A DNA stretch of 56,148 nucleotides from CAYFMP01 sp964344215 (GTDB lineage Bacteria; Pseudomonadota; Alphaproteobacteria; Rhodospirillales; Casp-alpha2): NCBI GenBank assembly GCA_964344215.1, contig CAYFMP010000017.1:1-56148 (forward strand). Reading direction: 5' to 3'. Shown piece after piece: positions 8,290 to 15,794 of this stretch; the stretch's first letter is position 1; the number at the start of each line of letters is the position of its first letter. The notes below the pieces were generated by a model, which was not told the DNA's origin, did no database searches, and worked only from the letters and a program-made list of their open reading frames with translations. The translations under genes and the position numbers were made by a program.

Positions 8290-9513
8290 TTAGCCTCCGA
8301 AATCGTCGAAGAAGATGTTGTCGGGGTCGACGCCGAGGTTGTCGAGCATCCGCCGCACCGCCTTGATCATCATCGGCGGGCCGCACAGGTAATATTCGCA
8401 ATCCTCGGGCGCCGGGTGGCGTTTCAGGTAGTCGTCATGGACGACGTCGTGGATGAAGCCGGTTCGTCCCTTCCAGACGCCGTCGGGCAGCGGTTCGGAG
8501 AGGGCGACGGACCATCGGAAGTTATCGTGTTCCCGGGCGAGGCGGTCGAACTCGTCCTGGTACAGCACCTCGCGCCGGTTGCGCGCACCGTACCAGAAGC
8601 TGATCTTGCGCTTGGTCTTCAGCCGCTTGAGCTGATCGAATATGTGCGAGCGCATCGGCGCCATCCCGACACCGCCGCCGATGAAGACCATTTCGGCGTC
8701 GCTGTCGGTGGCGAAGAAATGGCCGTAGGGTCCGGATACGACCACCTCGTCGCCGCTCTTCAAACCGAACAGGTATGAAGACACGACTCCCGGCGGCGCG
8801 TTTTCCGGGGCGCCGGGCGGCGGGATGGCGACGCGCACGTTGAGGATGACGATGTCGTTCTCGTCCGGATAGTTGGCCATGGAATAGGCCCGGGTCGTCG
8901 GTTTCGAGGTTGCGGCTTCGTAGCGCCACAGATCGAACCGGTCCCAGTCGTCCCGATAGGCGGCTTCGATCTCGAAATCGGCGAACCGGGACCTGTAGAG
9001 CGGACACGACACCTGGATGTAGCCGCCGGCCCGGAAGTCGATGGTCTCGCCGGCCGGGAGGTCGAGCACCAGTTCCTTGATGAGACCGGCGACCTGGGTG
9101 GTGGTGCGGACCCGGCACTTCCATTCCTTGACGCCGAAGACCTCGGGCGGAACCTCGATTGTCATCTCGTCGCGGATCGTCACTTGGCAGGCGAGACGGG
9201 CGCCACCCCTGAGTTCGCGACGGCTGAGGCGGCTGGTCTCCGTCGGCAGCGCGGCACCGCCGCCGTCCGTGATGCGCAACCGGCACTGGCCGCAGGTGCC
9301 GGTGCCGCCGCAGGCGGCCGGCAGATGGACGCCGGCGGCCGACAGCGCGTCCAACAGCTTGCCGCCGACCGGGACCCGGATGGTGGCGTCGTCGTTGACG
9401 GTGATACCGACGCGGCCGGTCGCCACCAGCCGCGACCGGGCGGCCAGGATGACCAGCACCAGCATGAGGACGATGCCGGTGAAAAAGACGACGCCAAGCG
9501 CGATTTCAACCAT
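8290..9513 (-). CDS. nqrF: Na+-NQR subunit F (NADH-binding flavoprotein)
   Basis: A 407-residue electron-entry subunit. One N-terminal membrane helix (residues 4-24) is followed by a ferredoxin domain with 2Fe-2S ligands Cys68, Cys74, Cys77 and Cys109. An FAD domain (RAYSMANYP) and an NADH-binding reductase domain (GGGVGMAPMRSH, YLCGPPMM) follow, ending in the typical FDDFGG. The ATG at 9513 is chosen over a TTG two codons upstream because GAGG is well placed. NADH is oxidised at the cytoplasmic face and electrons pass to the membrane core. It is the last nqr structural gene, 40 bp after nqrE. Confidence 0.97.
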   Translation of the reverse strand: MVEIALGVVFFTGIVLMLVLVILAARSRLVATGRVGITVNDDATIRVPVGGKLLDALSAAGVHLPAACGGTGTCGQCRLRITDGGGAALPTETSRLSRRELRGGARLACQVTIRDEMTIEVPPEVFGVKEWKCRVRTTTQVAGLIKELVLDLPAGETIDFRAGGYIQVSCPLYRSRFADFEIEAAYRDDWDRFDLWRYEAATSKPTTRAYSMANYPDENDIVILNVRVAIPPPGAPENAPPGVVSSYLFGLKSGDEVVVSGPYGHFFATDSDAEMVFIGGGVGMAPMRSHIFDQLKRLKTKRKISFWYGARNRREVLYQDEFDRLAREHDNFRWSVALSEPLPDGVWKGRTGFIHDVVHDDYLKRHPAPEDCEYYLCGPPMMIKAVRRMLDNLGVDPDNIFFDDFGG

Positions 9514-9553
9514 CCTCAATCCTCATACGCCTGTCTCCCGCCAGCCATTCCCG

Positions 9554-10165
9554 TCATCCGACGTGGATACCCTTGAAGCCCAGGAAGCCGAGCGAGATCA
9601 GCCCGACGACGATGAACGCCATCCCCATGCCCTGGAGACCGTCCGGGATGTCGCTGTATTTCAGTTTCTCGCGGATGCCGGCCAGCGCCAGGATCGCCAG
9701 CAGCCAGCCGAACCCGGTGCCGAACCCGTAAACGGCGCTCTCCGCGAAGCTGTAATTGCGATCGACCATGAACAGCGAGCCGCCGAGGATGGCGCAGTTC
9801 ACCGTCACCAGCGGCAGGTAGATGCCGAGCGCGTGGTGCATGGCCGGCAGGTGCCGCTCAAGGGTCATCTCGACGATTTGCACCATCGCTGCGATGACGC
9901 CGATGAAGCTGAGCAGCGCCAGGAAGCTCAAGTCGACGTCGGGCAACCCGGCCCAGGCCAGCGCGCCTTCGGCCAGCAGATAGCCGTGGATCAGGTTGTT
10001 GACGGGAACGGTAATGGTCTGCACCACGAGGACCGCGACCCCGAGGCCGAGCGCCGTTTCGACCCGCCTGGAGACGGCCAGGAACATGCACATGCCGAGG
10101 AAGAACGACAGCGCCAGGTTCTCGACGAAGGCGGCGGTCACGAAGAGGCTTGCATAGGAGGTCAT
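9554..10165 (-). CDS. nqrE: Na+-NQR subunit E
   Basis: A 203-residue integral membrane protein with six helices and the family features VENLALSFFLGMCMFLAVS and VNCAILGGSLF. The cysteines in these two half-repeats (in GMCMF and VNCAILG) are the expected ligands for the intramembrane iron centre shared with NqrD. The start overlaps the nqrD stop as ATGA, indicating translational coupling. Confidence 0.97.
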   Translation of the reverse strand: MTSYASLFVTAAFVENLALSFFLGMCMFLAVSRRVETALGLGVAVLVVQTITVPVNNLIHGYLLAEGALAWAGLPDVDLSFLALLSFIGVIAAMVQIVEMTLERHLPAMHHALGIYLPLVTVNCAILGGSLFMVDRNYSFAESAVYGFGTGFGWLLAILALAGIREKLKYSDIPDGLQGMGMAFIVVGLISLGFLGFKGIHVG

Positions 10166-10827
10166 CGTAGTTCTCCCGTTTCCGGTCCGGTGCGGATGCG
10201 GAACTCGCTTTCCTCCACCTGCTCGCGCTTCCAGGACCGTATGGCCCAGATCAGGAACCCGATGATGAAGAACGCGCTCGGCGGCAGCAGCATCAACGCC
10301 GCCGGCGGAAACCAGCCGCCGGCCGTCGTCGTCGGCAGGATGACCACGCCCAATAGCGTGCCGGCGCCGAACAGCTCGCGGACGGCGCCGACGACGATCA
10401 GGATCCAGGCGTATCCGAGGCCGTTGCCGAGCCCGTCAAGGACGCTCTCGGCGACACTGTTGCGCATGGCGAAGGCTTCGGCCCGGCCGAGAATGATGCA
10501 GTTGGTGACGATCAGTCCGACGAACACCGACAATTGCTTGGAGAGCGAGTACGCGAACGCCTTCAGCACCTGATCGACGACGATCACCAGGGTGGCGATG
10601 ATGGTGATCTGGATGATCAGCCGCACATTGCGGGGCATGTGATGGCGGATCAGACTGACGGCGCCGTTCGAAACCGTAATCACCGAGATGACGGCGGCCG
10701 ACATGATCAACGCCGTCGCCAGCGTCTTGGTCACCGCCAGCGCCGAGCAGACGCCGAGCACCTGCAGGGTGATCGGGTTGTTGCCGACCAGGGGATGAAC
10801 GAATGCCTTCAATGTGCCGTTGTTCAT
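10162..10827 (-). CDS. nqrD: Na+-NQR subunit D
   Basis: A 221-residue membrane protein, paralogous to NqrE, with six helices. VLGVCSALAVT and VTNCIILGRAEAFAM carry the two cysteines expected to ligate the membrane iron centre. It begins with a soluble segment, NPITLQVLGVCSALAV, typical of NqrD. GAGGCGACGACC precedes the ATG at 10827, which lies 10 bp after the nqrC stop. The C-terminal tail is slightly longer than usual, which is common in this subunit. Confidence 0.97.
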   Translation of the reverse strand: MNNGTLKAFVHPLVGNNPITLQVLGVCSALAVTKTLATALIMSAAVISVITVSNGAVSLIRHHMPRNVRLIIQITIIATLVIVVDQVLKAFAYSLSKQLSVFVGLIVTNCIILGRAEAFAMRNSVAESVLDGLGNGLGYAWILIVVGAVRELFGAGTLLGVVILPTTTAGGWFPPAALMLLPPSAFFIIGFLIWAIRSWKREQVEESEFRIRTGPETGELR

Positions 10828-10837
10828 GGTCGTCGCC

Positions 10838-11671
10838 TCATTGCCCCCGCAGTTTCCGGAAGTAGGGTCCGTACCCGCCGTCGCCGAGCCAGTAGCGCAG
10901 CAGGTTGGTGACCCCGTGGCTGGTCCAGGTGGCGCCGGTCAGTGCGTCGACCTGGTAGGCCGCATCGGGCGACGCCGGGTCGACCGGCCCCTCGGCGACG
11001 CCGAGCCGCATGGTGCCGCCCTGATCCCATATCCCTTTGCCGAACCATTGTTGCCGCCAGGCCGGGGCGTCGATAAGAGAGCCCAGCCCCGGCGTTTCGG
11101 CGTGTTCGTAGAAAGTCAACCCGACCACCGTTTTCAGATCGGGCGTGACGCCCAGATACCCGTACAACGTGGAACCGTACCCCTTGCCGTGCACCGGCAA
11201 GACGACGAGCCGCGTCCGGCCGGCGTCCGTCAACAGGTAGACGACGGCGTGTTTGGCGCGGCGCTTGATCCAGGCGACGTCTTCTTCGAGCGGGATCTCG
11301 ACGCTGCCGGCCGGGTCCCGGGCGGCCCGGCGTTGGTCGTAGAGGCCGGGGTCGATGTCGGGTACATAGGCGCCGGTGGCGAGATCGACGACTCTGGCCT
11401 CCAGTTTCAACCGCCCCGACTCGAGACCTTCGCCGGCGCCCGGCAGCCGGTCGACGATGTCGACGATGTGGCGTTGGCGCGCCTCCTCCTTGTTGGCGAT
11501 CTGCAAGGGCTTCAGCAGCACCGCCGCGCCGGTCACCAGGGCCGAACAGACGAGGGCGACGGCCAGCGTCACCACCAGCGTCTTCAGCGGATGATCGCTG
11601 GGCATCTCCAGAAAATGGCGGACCACGGAACCGCCTTCGCGCGTCGGCGAACGGGTTTCGTCATCCGCCAT
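10838..11671 (-). CDS. nqrC: Na+-NQR subunit C (FMN-carrying)
   Basis: A 277-residue protein with one N-terminal membrane helix (about residues 28-50) and a periplasmic FMN-binding domain. The flavinylation motif DALTGAT is present, with Thr248 as the FMN acceptor for ApbE. Other family features are LYGYLGVTPDLKTVVGLTFYEHAETPGLG and the tail TNLLRYWLG...FRKLRG. The start overlaps the end of nqrB by 11 bp and has GGAGGG upstream. In contrast to NqrB in this operon, the SGAT/TGAT-type motif is fully intact here. Confidence 0.97.
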   Translation of the reverse strand: MADDETRSPTREGGSVVRHFLEMPSDHPLKTLVVTLAVALVCSALVTGAAVLLKPLQIANKEEARQRHIVDIVDRLPGAGEGLESGRLKLEARVVDLATGAYVPDIDPGLYDQRRAARDPAGSVEIPLEEDVAWIKRRAKHAVVYLLTDAGRTRLVVLPVHGKGYGSTLYGYLGVTPDLKTVVGLTFYEHAETPGLGSLIDAPAWRQQWFGKGIWDQGGTMRLGVAEGPVDPASPDAAYQVDALTGATWTSHGVTNLLRYWLGDGGYGPYFRKLRGQ

Positions 11672-12815
11672 TGCGTTTGGCCCTCCGTCTGATGTTGGCG
11701 CGCACCACCAGGTAGTCGATGAGCGGCGCGAAGATATTGCCCAGCAGAACCGCGAACATGACGCCGTCCGGGTGATGCAAGTTGGCGGCCCGTATCAGCA
11801 CCACCAGGAAGCCGATCAACAGCCCGTAGATCCACCGCCCCCTATCGGTCATCGCCGACGTGGTCTGGTCGGTGGCCAGAAACACGATGCCGAAGGCGAA
11901 GCTGCCGAGCGTCAGATGCCAATGGAACGACATCGAAAAATAGGCGTCGCCGGGGAGGTTGTTGAACAGCACCGCCGTCGCCACCATCCCCAAGACGGCA
12001 CCGCCGATGATGCGGCTCGACGCGGTCCGGGTATAGAGCAGGACGGCGGCGCCGATGATGCAGGCCAGCGTCGACGTGGTGCCGAAGGCGCCGGGTACCA
12101 GCCCAAGGAAGCTGAGCTCCCACGGCGTCGCCACCCAGGCCAGCGCTTCCGGCCTCTGTTGGGCGGCGAGGCTGAGGTAGGTCGGTTTCGAGAAGGCGTC
12201 GACCATAACCCAGTTGGATTCGATGACCATCTCGGCCGGATAGGTCACGTAGAGAAAGGCGAGACCGACGAGGGCCGGGTTGAGGACGTTCTTGCCGGTG
12301 CCGCCGAAAATCTCGCGGCCGACGACGACACCGAACGAAATGCCGAGCGCCGCCTGCCACAACGGAATGGTCGGCGGCAGCAAAAGCGTGAACAACAGAA
12401 CCAGGACCAGCAGGCCTTCGGCCGGCACCCGTCCGCGCATCCGTGCGAAGAGCTGTTCCCAGAACGCGCCGACGACGGCGACGACGACCAGAACCGGCAG
12501 GAAATACAGCGCACCGTGGATCGCCGCCGCCCAAAAACCGGCCGGATCGTAACCGAGTCCGATGGCCTCGATCAGAGCTCCGCGCCAACCGGGCGCTGAC
12601 GTCATCTTGAGGCGCGCCATGGTCAGGTTGGTCTGTAGACCGGTGTTGTAAAACGCCATGAACAGGCAGGGCACGAGCGCGAGAACCTGGTAACGGTTGG
12701 CGCGGGCGAGGCTGAAGGCGTCGCGCACGTGCGGCGCCGCCTGGGTAACCGCGGTGCCGGGTGGCGATGCGGGACGCAGGCGCAGGCGATCGAGGAGGGA
12801 CAGCGGACGGGTCAT
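11661..12815 (-). CDS. nqrB: Na+-NQR subunit B (atypical flavinylation motif)
   Basis: A 384-residue membrane subunit with about ten helices; it normally carries riboflavin and a covalent FMN and forms the ion and quinone path. Family motifs are clear: FGVVVGREIFGGTGKNVLNPALVGLAFL, SSRIIGGAVLG and HWHLTLGSFAFGIVFLATD. The region equivalent to the usual SGAT motif reads DAFSKPT: the acceptor threonine (Thr212) remains, but Gly-Ala is replaced by Lys-Pro. The ATG at 12815 overlaps the nqrA stop (TGATG). Whether ApbE still flavinylates it cannot be told from sequence. Confidence 0.95.
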   Translation of the reverse strand: MTRPLSLLDRLRLRPASPPGTAVTQAAPHVRDAFSLARANRYQVLALVPCLFMAFYNTGLQTNLTMARLKMTSAPGWRGALIEAIGLGYDPAGFWAAAIHGALYFLPVLVVVAVVGAFWEQLFARMRGRVPAEGLLVLVLLFTLLLPPTIPLWQAALGISFGVVVGREIFGGTGKNVLNPALVGLAFLYVTYPAEMVIESNWVMVDAFSKPTYLSLAAQQRPEALAWVATPWELSFLGLVPGAFGTTSTLACIIGAAVLLYTRTASSRIIGGAVLGMVATAVLFNNLPGDAYFSMSFHWHLTLGSFAFGIVFLATDQTTSAMTDRGRWIYGLLIGFLVVLIRAANLHHPDGVMFAVLLGNIFAPLIDYLVVRANIRRRAKRNGG

Positions 12816-14161
12816 CAACCTTCCCTCTCGATACGTTGCAGCATGGATCGGAGCAACGGTCCGTAGTCCAGCTTGCTCGGACAGACCAGGGTGCAGAGCG
12901 CCAGGTCCTCCTCATCCAACTCCAGACACCCCAGCCCTTCCGCCACGTCGATATCGCCGATCACGAGCGCACGGAGCAACTGCGTCGGCAGAATATCCAA
13001 GGGCATGACGCGCTCGAAGCCGCCGAACGGCACCATCGCCGTGGTCTCGCCGTGGGTCGCGGTGGTCAACGCGAAACGCTTCGCGCCCCACGGCTTGGCC
13101 CCAAAACCGCGATAAGCGGAAAACTCGTCCGGTTTGGCGCGCTTCTGTTCCGAGGCCAATCCATTCGACGCCTCGGCAATGACAGAAACCTGGTTGTGGT
13201 AACGGCCGAGATAAGCGATGGCGCCGGCCGCCCGGTGCCCCGACAGGACCGAGCCCGAGATCACCCGGACCTCGCCGTCGGCCAGTGCCGCCTTGGTCAA
13301 CTCGTCGGTGTTGGCGCCGAGCCGGGTGCGCATCAGGCCGGGTTGCTCGACCTTCGGGCCGGCGACGGCGACGGTGCGCTCGGTCATCAGGCGGCCGGTC
13401 GTGAACAGGCGGCCAACGGCAATCACGTCCTGGTAGCCGATGTGCCAGACGGTGTTGCCGGGGCCGGCCGGATCCAGGTGGTGTATATGGGTGCCGACGA
13501 GGCCGGCTGGATGGGGTCCGGAGAACATCTCCACCGTTACGTTCGATGCCGGCGACGCCGGCAATTCGGCGTTCGGTTTCTGGCAGACGAAGACGGCGCC
13601 GTCGGTCAACCGTGAAACCACGCTGAGGCCGTTTCTGAAATCGTCGCGGCCGGCCTCGATAATGATCTCCGGTGGCGGTGCTAGCGGATTGGTATCGGTG
13701 GCGGTGACGAAAACCGAATGCGGCGTGGCGCCGGGGTCGGCGACGGTGCTGAAGGGCCTGGCGCGCAGCGCCGGCCACATTCCGGACCTCAGCAGGACGT
13801 CGGTGACCTGATCGCGCCCCAGTCCGGCCAGTTCCGTTTCCGGCCACGACGCGAAATTCTCTTCGTCGTCGCCTTCCAGTCGGACGACGACCGACAGCAA
13901 CGACCGCCGCGGACCGCGGTTGATCTCGATAACGGTTCCGCAGCCGGGCGACACGAAGCGAACCTCGGGGCGCTTCCGGTCGACGAAGAGCGGTTGACCC
14001 AGCTTCACCCGGTCGCCTTCCTCGACCCGCATGGCCGGACGCAGGCCCACGTAATCGCCTCCGAGCACGGCCGCCGACGAAACCGGCCGGCCCTCGCCGA
14101 TGGCCTTCGCCGGGACGCCTGAGATCGGTAGGTCCAATCCCTCTGAGATTCGGATCGCCAT
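12815..14161 (-). CDS. nqrA: Na+-NQR subunit A
   Basis: A 448-residue cytoplasmic/peripheral subunit, the normal family length. It begins MAIRISEGLDLPISG, typical of NqrA, and contains VSPGCGTVIEINRGPRR, GTHIHHLDPAGPG, VWHIGYQDV and ISGSVLSGHRA. The ATG at 14161 is chosen because the upstream extension in the same frame (to 14419) runs into the malic enzyme gene and has no family similarity. Its spacing of 31 bp from the malic enzyme stop suggests a common transcript. Confidence 0.96.
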   Translation of the reverse strand: MAIRISEGLDLPISGVPAKAIGEGRPVSSAAVLGGDYVGLRPAMRVEEGDRVKLGQPLFVDRKRPEVRFVSPGCGTVIEINRGPRRSLLSVVVRLEGDDEENFASWPETELAGLGRDQVTDVLLRSGMWPALRARPFSTVADPGATPHSVFVTATDTNPLAPPPEIIIEAGRDDFRNGLSVVSRLTDGAVFVCQKPNAELPASPASNVTVEMFSGPHPAGLVGTHIHHLDPAGPGNTVWHIGYQDVIAVGRLFTTGRLMTERTVAVAGPKVEQPGLMRTRLGANTDELTKAALADGEVRVISGSVLSGHRAAGAIAYLGRYHNQVSVIAEASNGLASEQKRAKPDEFSAYRGFGAKPWGAKRFALTTATHGETTAMVPFGGFERVMPLDILPTQLLRALVIGDIDVAEGLGCLELDEEDLALCTLVCPSKLDYGPLLRSMLQRIEREG

Positions 14162-14192
14162 CGCGCTATCTTTCCCGTCCGAGGCTCGCCCT

Positions 14193-15518
14193 TCAATGGT
14201 GAATGTTCTCGAACAGCATCTGTGTCGCCTGACGGGTTTCGCCGATGCGTCGGAGGGCGTTCTTGTAAAGCGTTTCACGGGGCAGGGCGGTGCATGCGAT
14301 CCCTTGGTCCTGTGCCGTTGCCGCCGTCGCCGCCGCGATCGCTGCCGCCACTTTCCAGTCGTCCATGGCCGGCAGAATATGATCGACGGCGAGACCCCTG
14401 TCCTCGGCGAAGGCGGCAAGCTCCATCGCCGCCGCCTGAATCATCTCATTGGTGATACTGCTGGCGCCGGCATCGAGGACGCCCCTGAACAGACCGGGGA
14501 AGACGAGTGAGTTGTTGAGCTGGTTCGGAAAATCGCTGCGGCCGGTGGCGACGATGCGGGCTCCGGCCGCTTTGGCGTCCTCGGGCCAGATTTCCGGAAC
14601 CGGGTTGGCGCAGGCGAAGACGATGGGGTCGGGTCCCATGGCCTTGATCCAATCCGGATCGATGATGCCGGGGCCGGTCGCCGAAAACGCGATGCACACA
14701 TCGACGTCCTTGAAGGCCTTCCCGGGTCTTCCGGTCAGGTTGTCGGGATTGGTCATCGTGCAGACGCGCCACAGGTCATAGAACGCGTCCTGGTGCGCCT
14801 CGACGTCGCGCCGCTCCCTGCTCAACAGACCGTGTTCATCGCAGGCGACGATCGCTTTGGGATCGACGCCGACGCTTTCCAGAACCCGGAAAACGGCGAC
14901 GTTGGCGGCGCCCATGCCGACCATGACGATACGAACGTCCGTCAGCTCCTTGCCGATCACCTTGAGTGCATTGGTCAATGCCGCCAAGGTCGCCGTCGCC
15001 GTGCCTTGCTGGTCGTCGTGCCAGACCGGAATGTTCAGCCTGTTCTTCAGCGAATCGAGAATCGAAAAACACTTGGGCTGCGAGATGTCCTCCAGATTGA
15101 CGCCGCCGAAGGACGGTTGCAGGAGGCGCACGGTGTCGACGATCCGATCCGGGTCCTTGGTGTCGAGACATATCGGTACGGCGTCGACGCCGCCGAGATA
15201 TTTGAACAGCAGAGCCTTGCCTTCCATCACCGGCAGACCGGCCTCGGGGCCGATGTCGCCGAGCCCGAGCACTCGCGAGCCATCGGTGACGATGGCGATG
15301 GTGTTGCCCTTGTTGGTGTGGCGGTAGACGTCCTCGGGCGCCGCATCGATGGCCCGGCACGGTTCGGCGACGCCGGGCGTATACCAGACGGCGAAATCCT
15401 CGCCGCCCTCGATCGGGCACTTCGGCATGACCTGGACCTTTCCCCGGTAAAGCGCGTGCAGGCGAAGGGCTTTTTGGGAAATGTCCTCGGGTTGTGAAGC
15501 GGATTCCGGCGTGGGCAT
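14193..15518 (-). CDS. NAD(P)-dependent malic enzyme
   Basis: A 441-residue enzyme that decarboxylates malate to pyruvate with formation of NAD(P)H. Motifs are the N-terminal domain YTPGVAEPCRAI, the metal/substrate region TDGSRVLGLGDIGP, VWHDDQQGTA, the Rossmann motif VMVGMGAANVAVF, and VFACANPVPEI. It lacks the phosphotransacetylase-like C-terminal domain of the long MaeB type. The ATG at 15518 is preferred because GAGGGGGA lies just upstream. It is the first gene of the operon continuing into nqrABCDEF, so NADH made here could feed the pump directly; the cofactor (NAD or NADP) is not determined by what I can see. Confidence 0.92.
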   Translation of the reverse strand: MPTPESASQPEDISQKALRLHALYRGKVQVMPKCPIEGGEDFAVWYTPGVAEPCRAIDAAPEDVYRHTNKGNTIAIVTDGSRVLGLGDIGPEAGLPVMEGKALLFKYLGGVDAVPICLDTKDPDRIVDTVRLLQPSFGGVNLEDISQPKCFSILDSLKNRLNIPVWHDDQQGTATATLAALTNALKVIGKELTDVRIVMVGMGAANVAVFRVLESVGVDPKAIVACDEHGLLSRERRDVEAHQDAFYDLWRVCTMTNPDNLTGRPGKAFKDVDVCIAFSATGPGIIDPDWIKAMGPDPIVFACANPVPEIWPEDAKAAGARIVATGRSDFPNQLNNSLVFPGLFRGVLDAGASSITNEMIQAAAMELAAFAEDRGLAVDHILPAMDDWKVAAAIAAATAATAQDQGIACTALPRETLYKNALRRIGETRQATQMLFENIHH

Positions 15519-15743
15519 GAGCGATCCCCCTCGTTCCAAAGGACGGACGGAGCATCATGCATTGTCGCCGTAACCGATAGGGTTCGTCTTTGATAAGGAT
15601 CAGTCAACGCCCCGGAACCTGGACGGATGGCTGGACTCCGAGCGCGGCCTCGCCGTCGGCGTTTCCATGATCGTCCGGTTTTCGCCGCTTCGAGCGAATC
15701 GTCCGATACCGCCGCCGGAGGCGCCGTTTGACCTGGCGCAATG

Positions 15744-15772
15744 TTGAACACACGCCCGTTGTGACATAAATG
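15744..15772 (+). promoter_or_regulatory. Candidate promoter for the Lon-family gene
   Basis: TTGAAC at 15744-15749 is followed after 16-17 bp by an AT-rich ATAAAT at about 15766-15771. This fits a weak housekeeping promoter, and also loosely the alphaproteobacterial heat-shock (RpoH) pattern. It lies 23 bp before the chosen Lon start. The match is imperfect and unsupported by other evidence. Confidence 0.25.
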
Positions 15773-15794
15773 GATGGTAAAGGGATGGTGCGCG

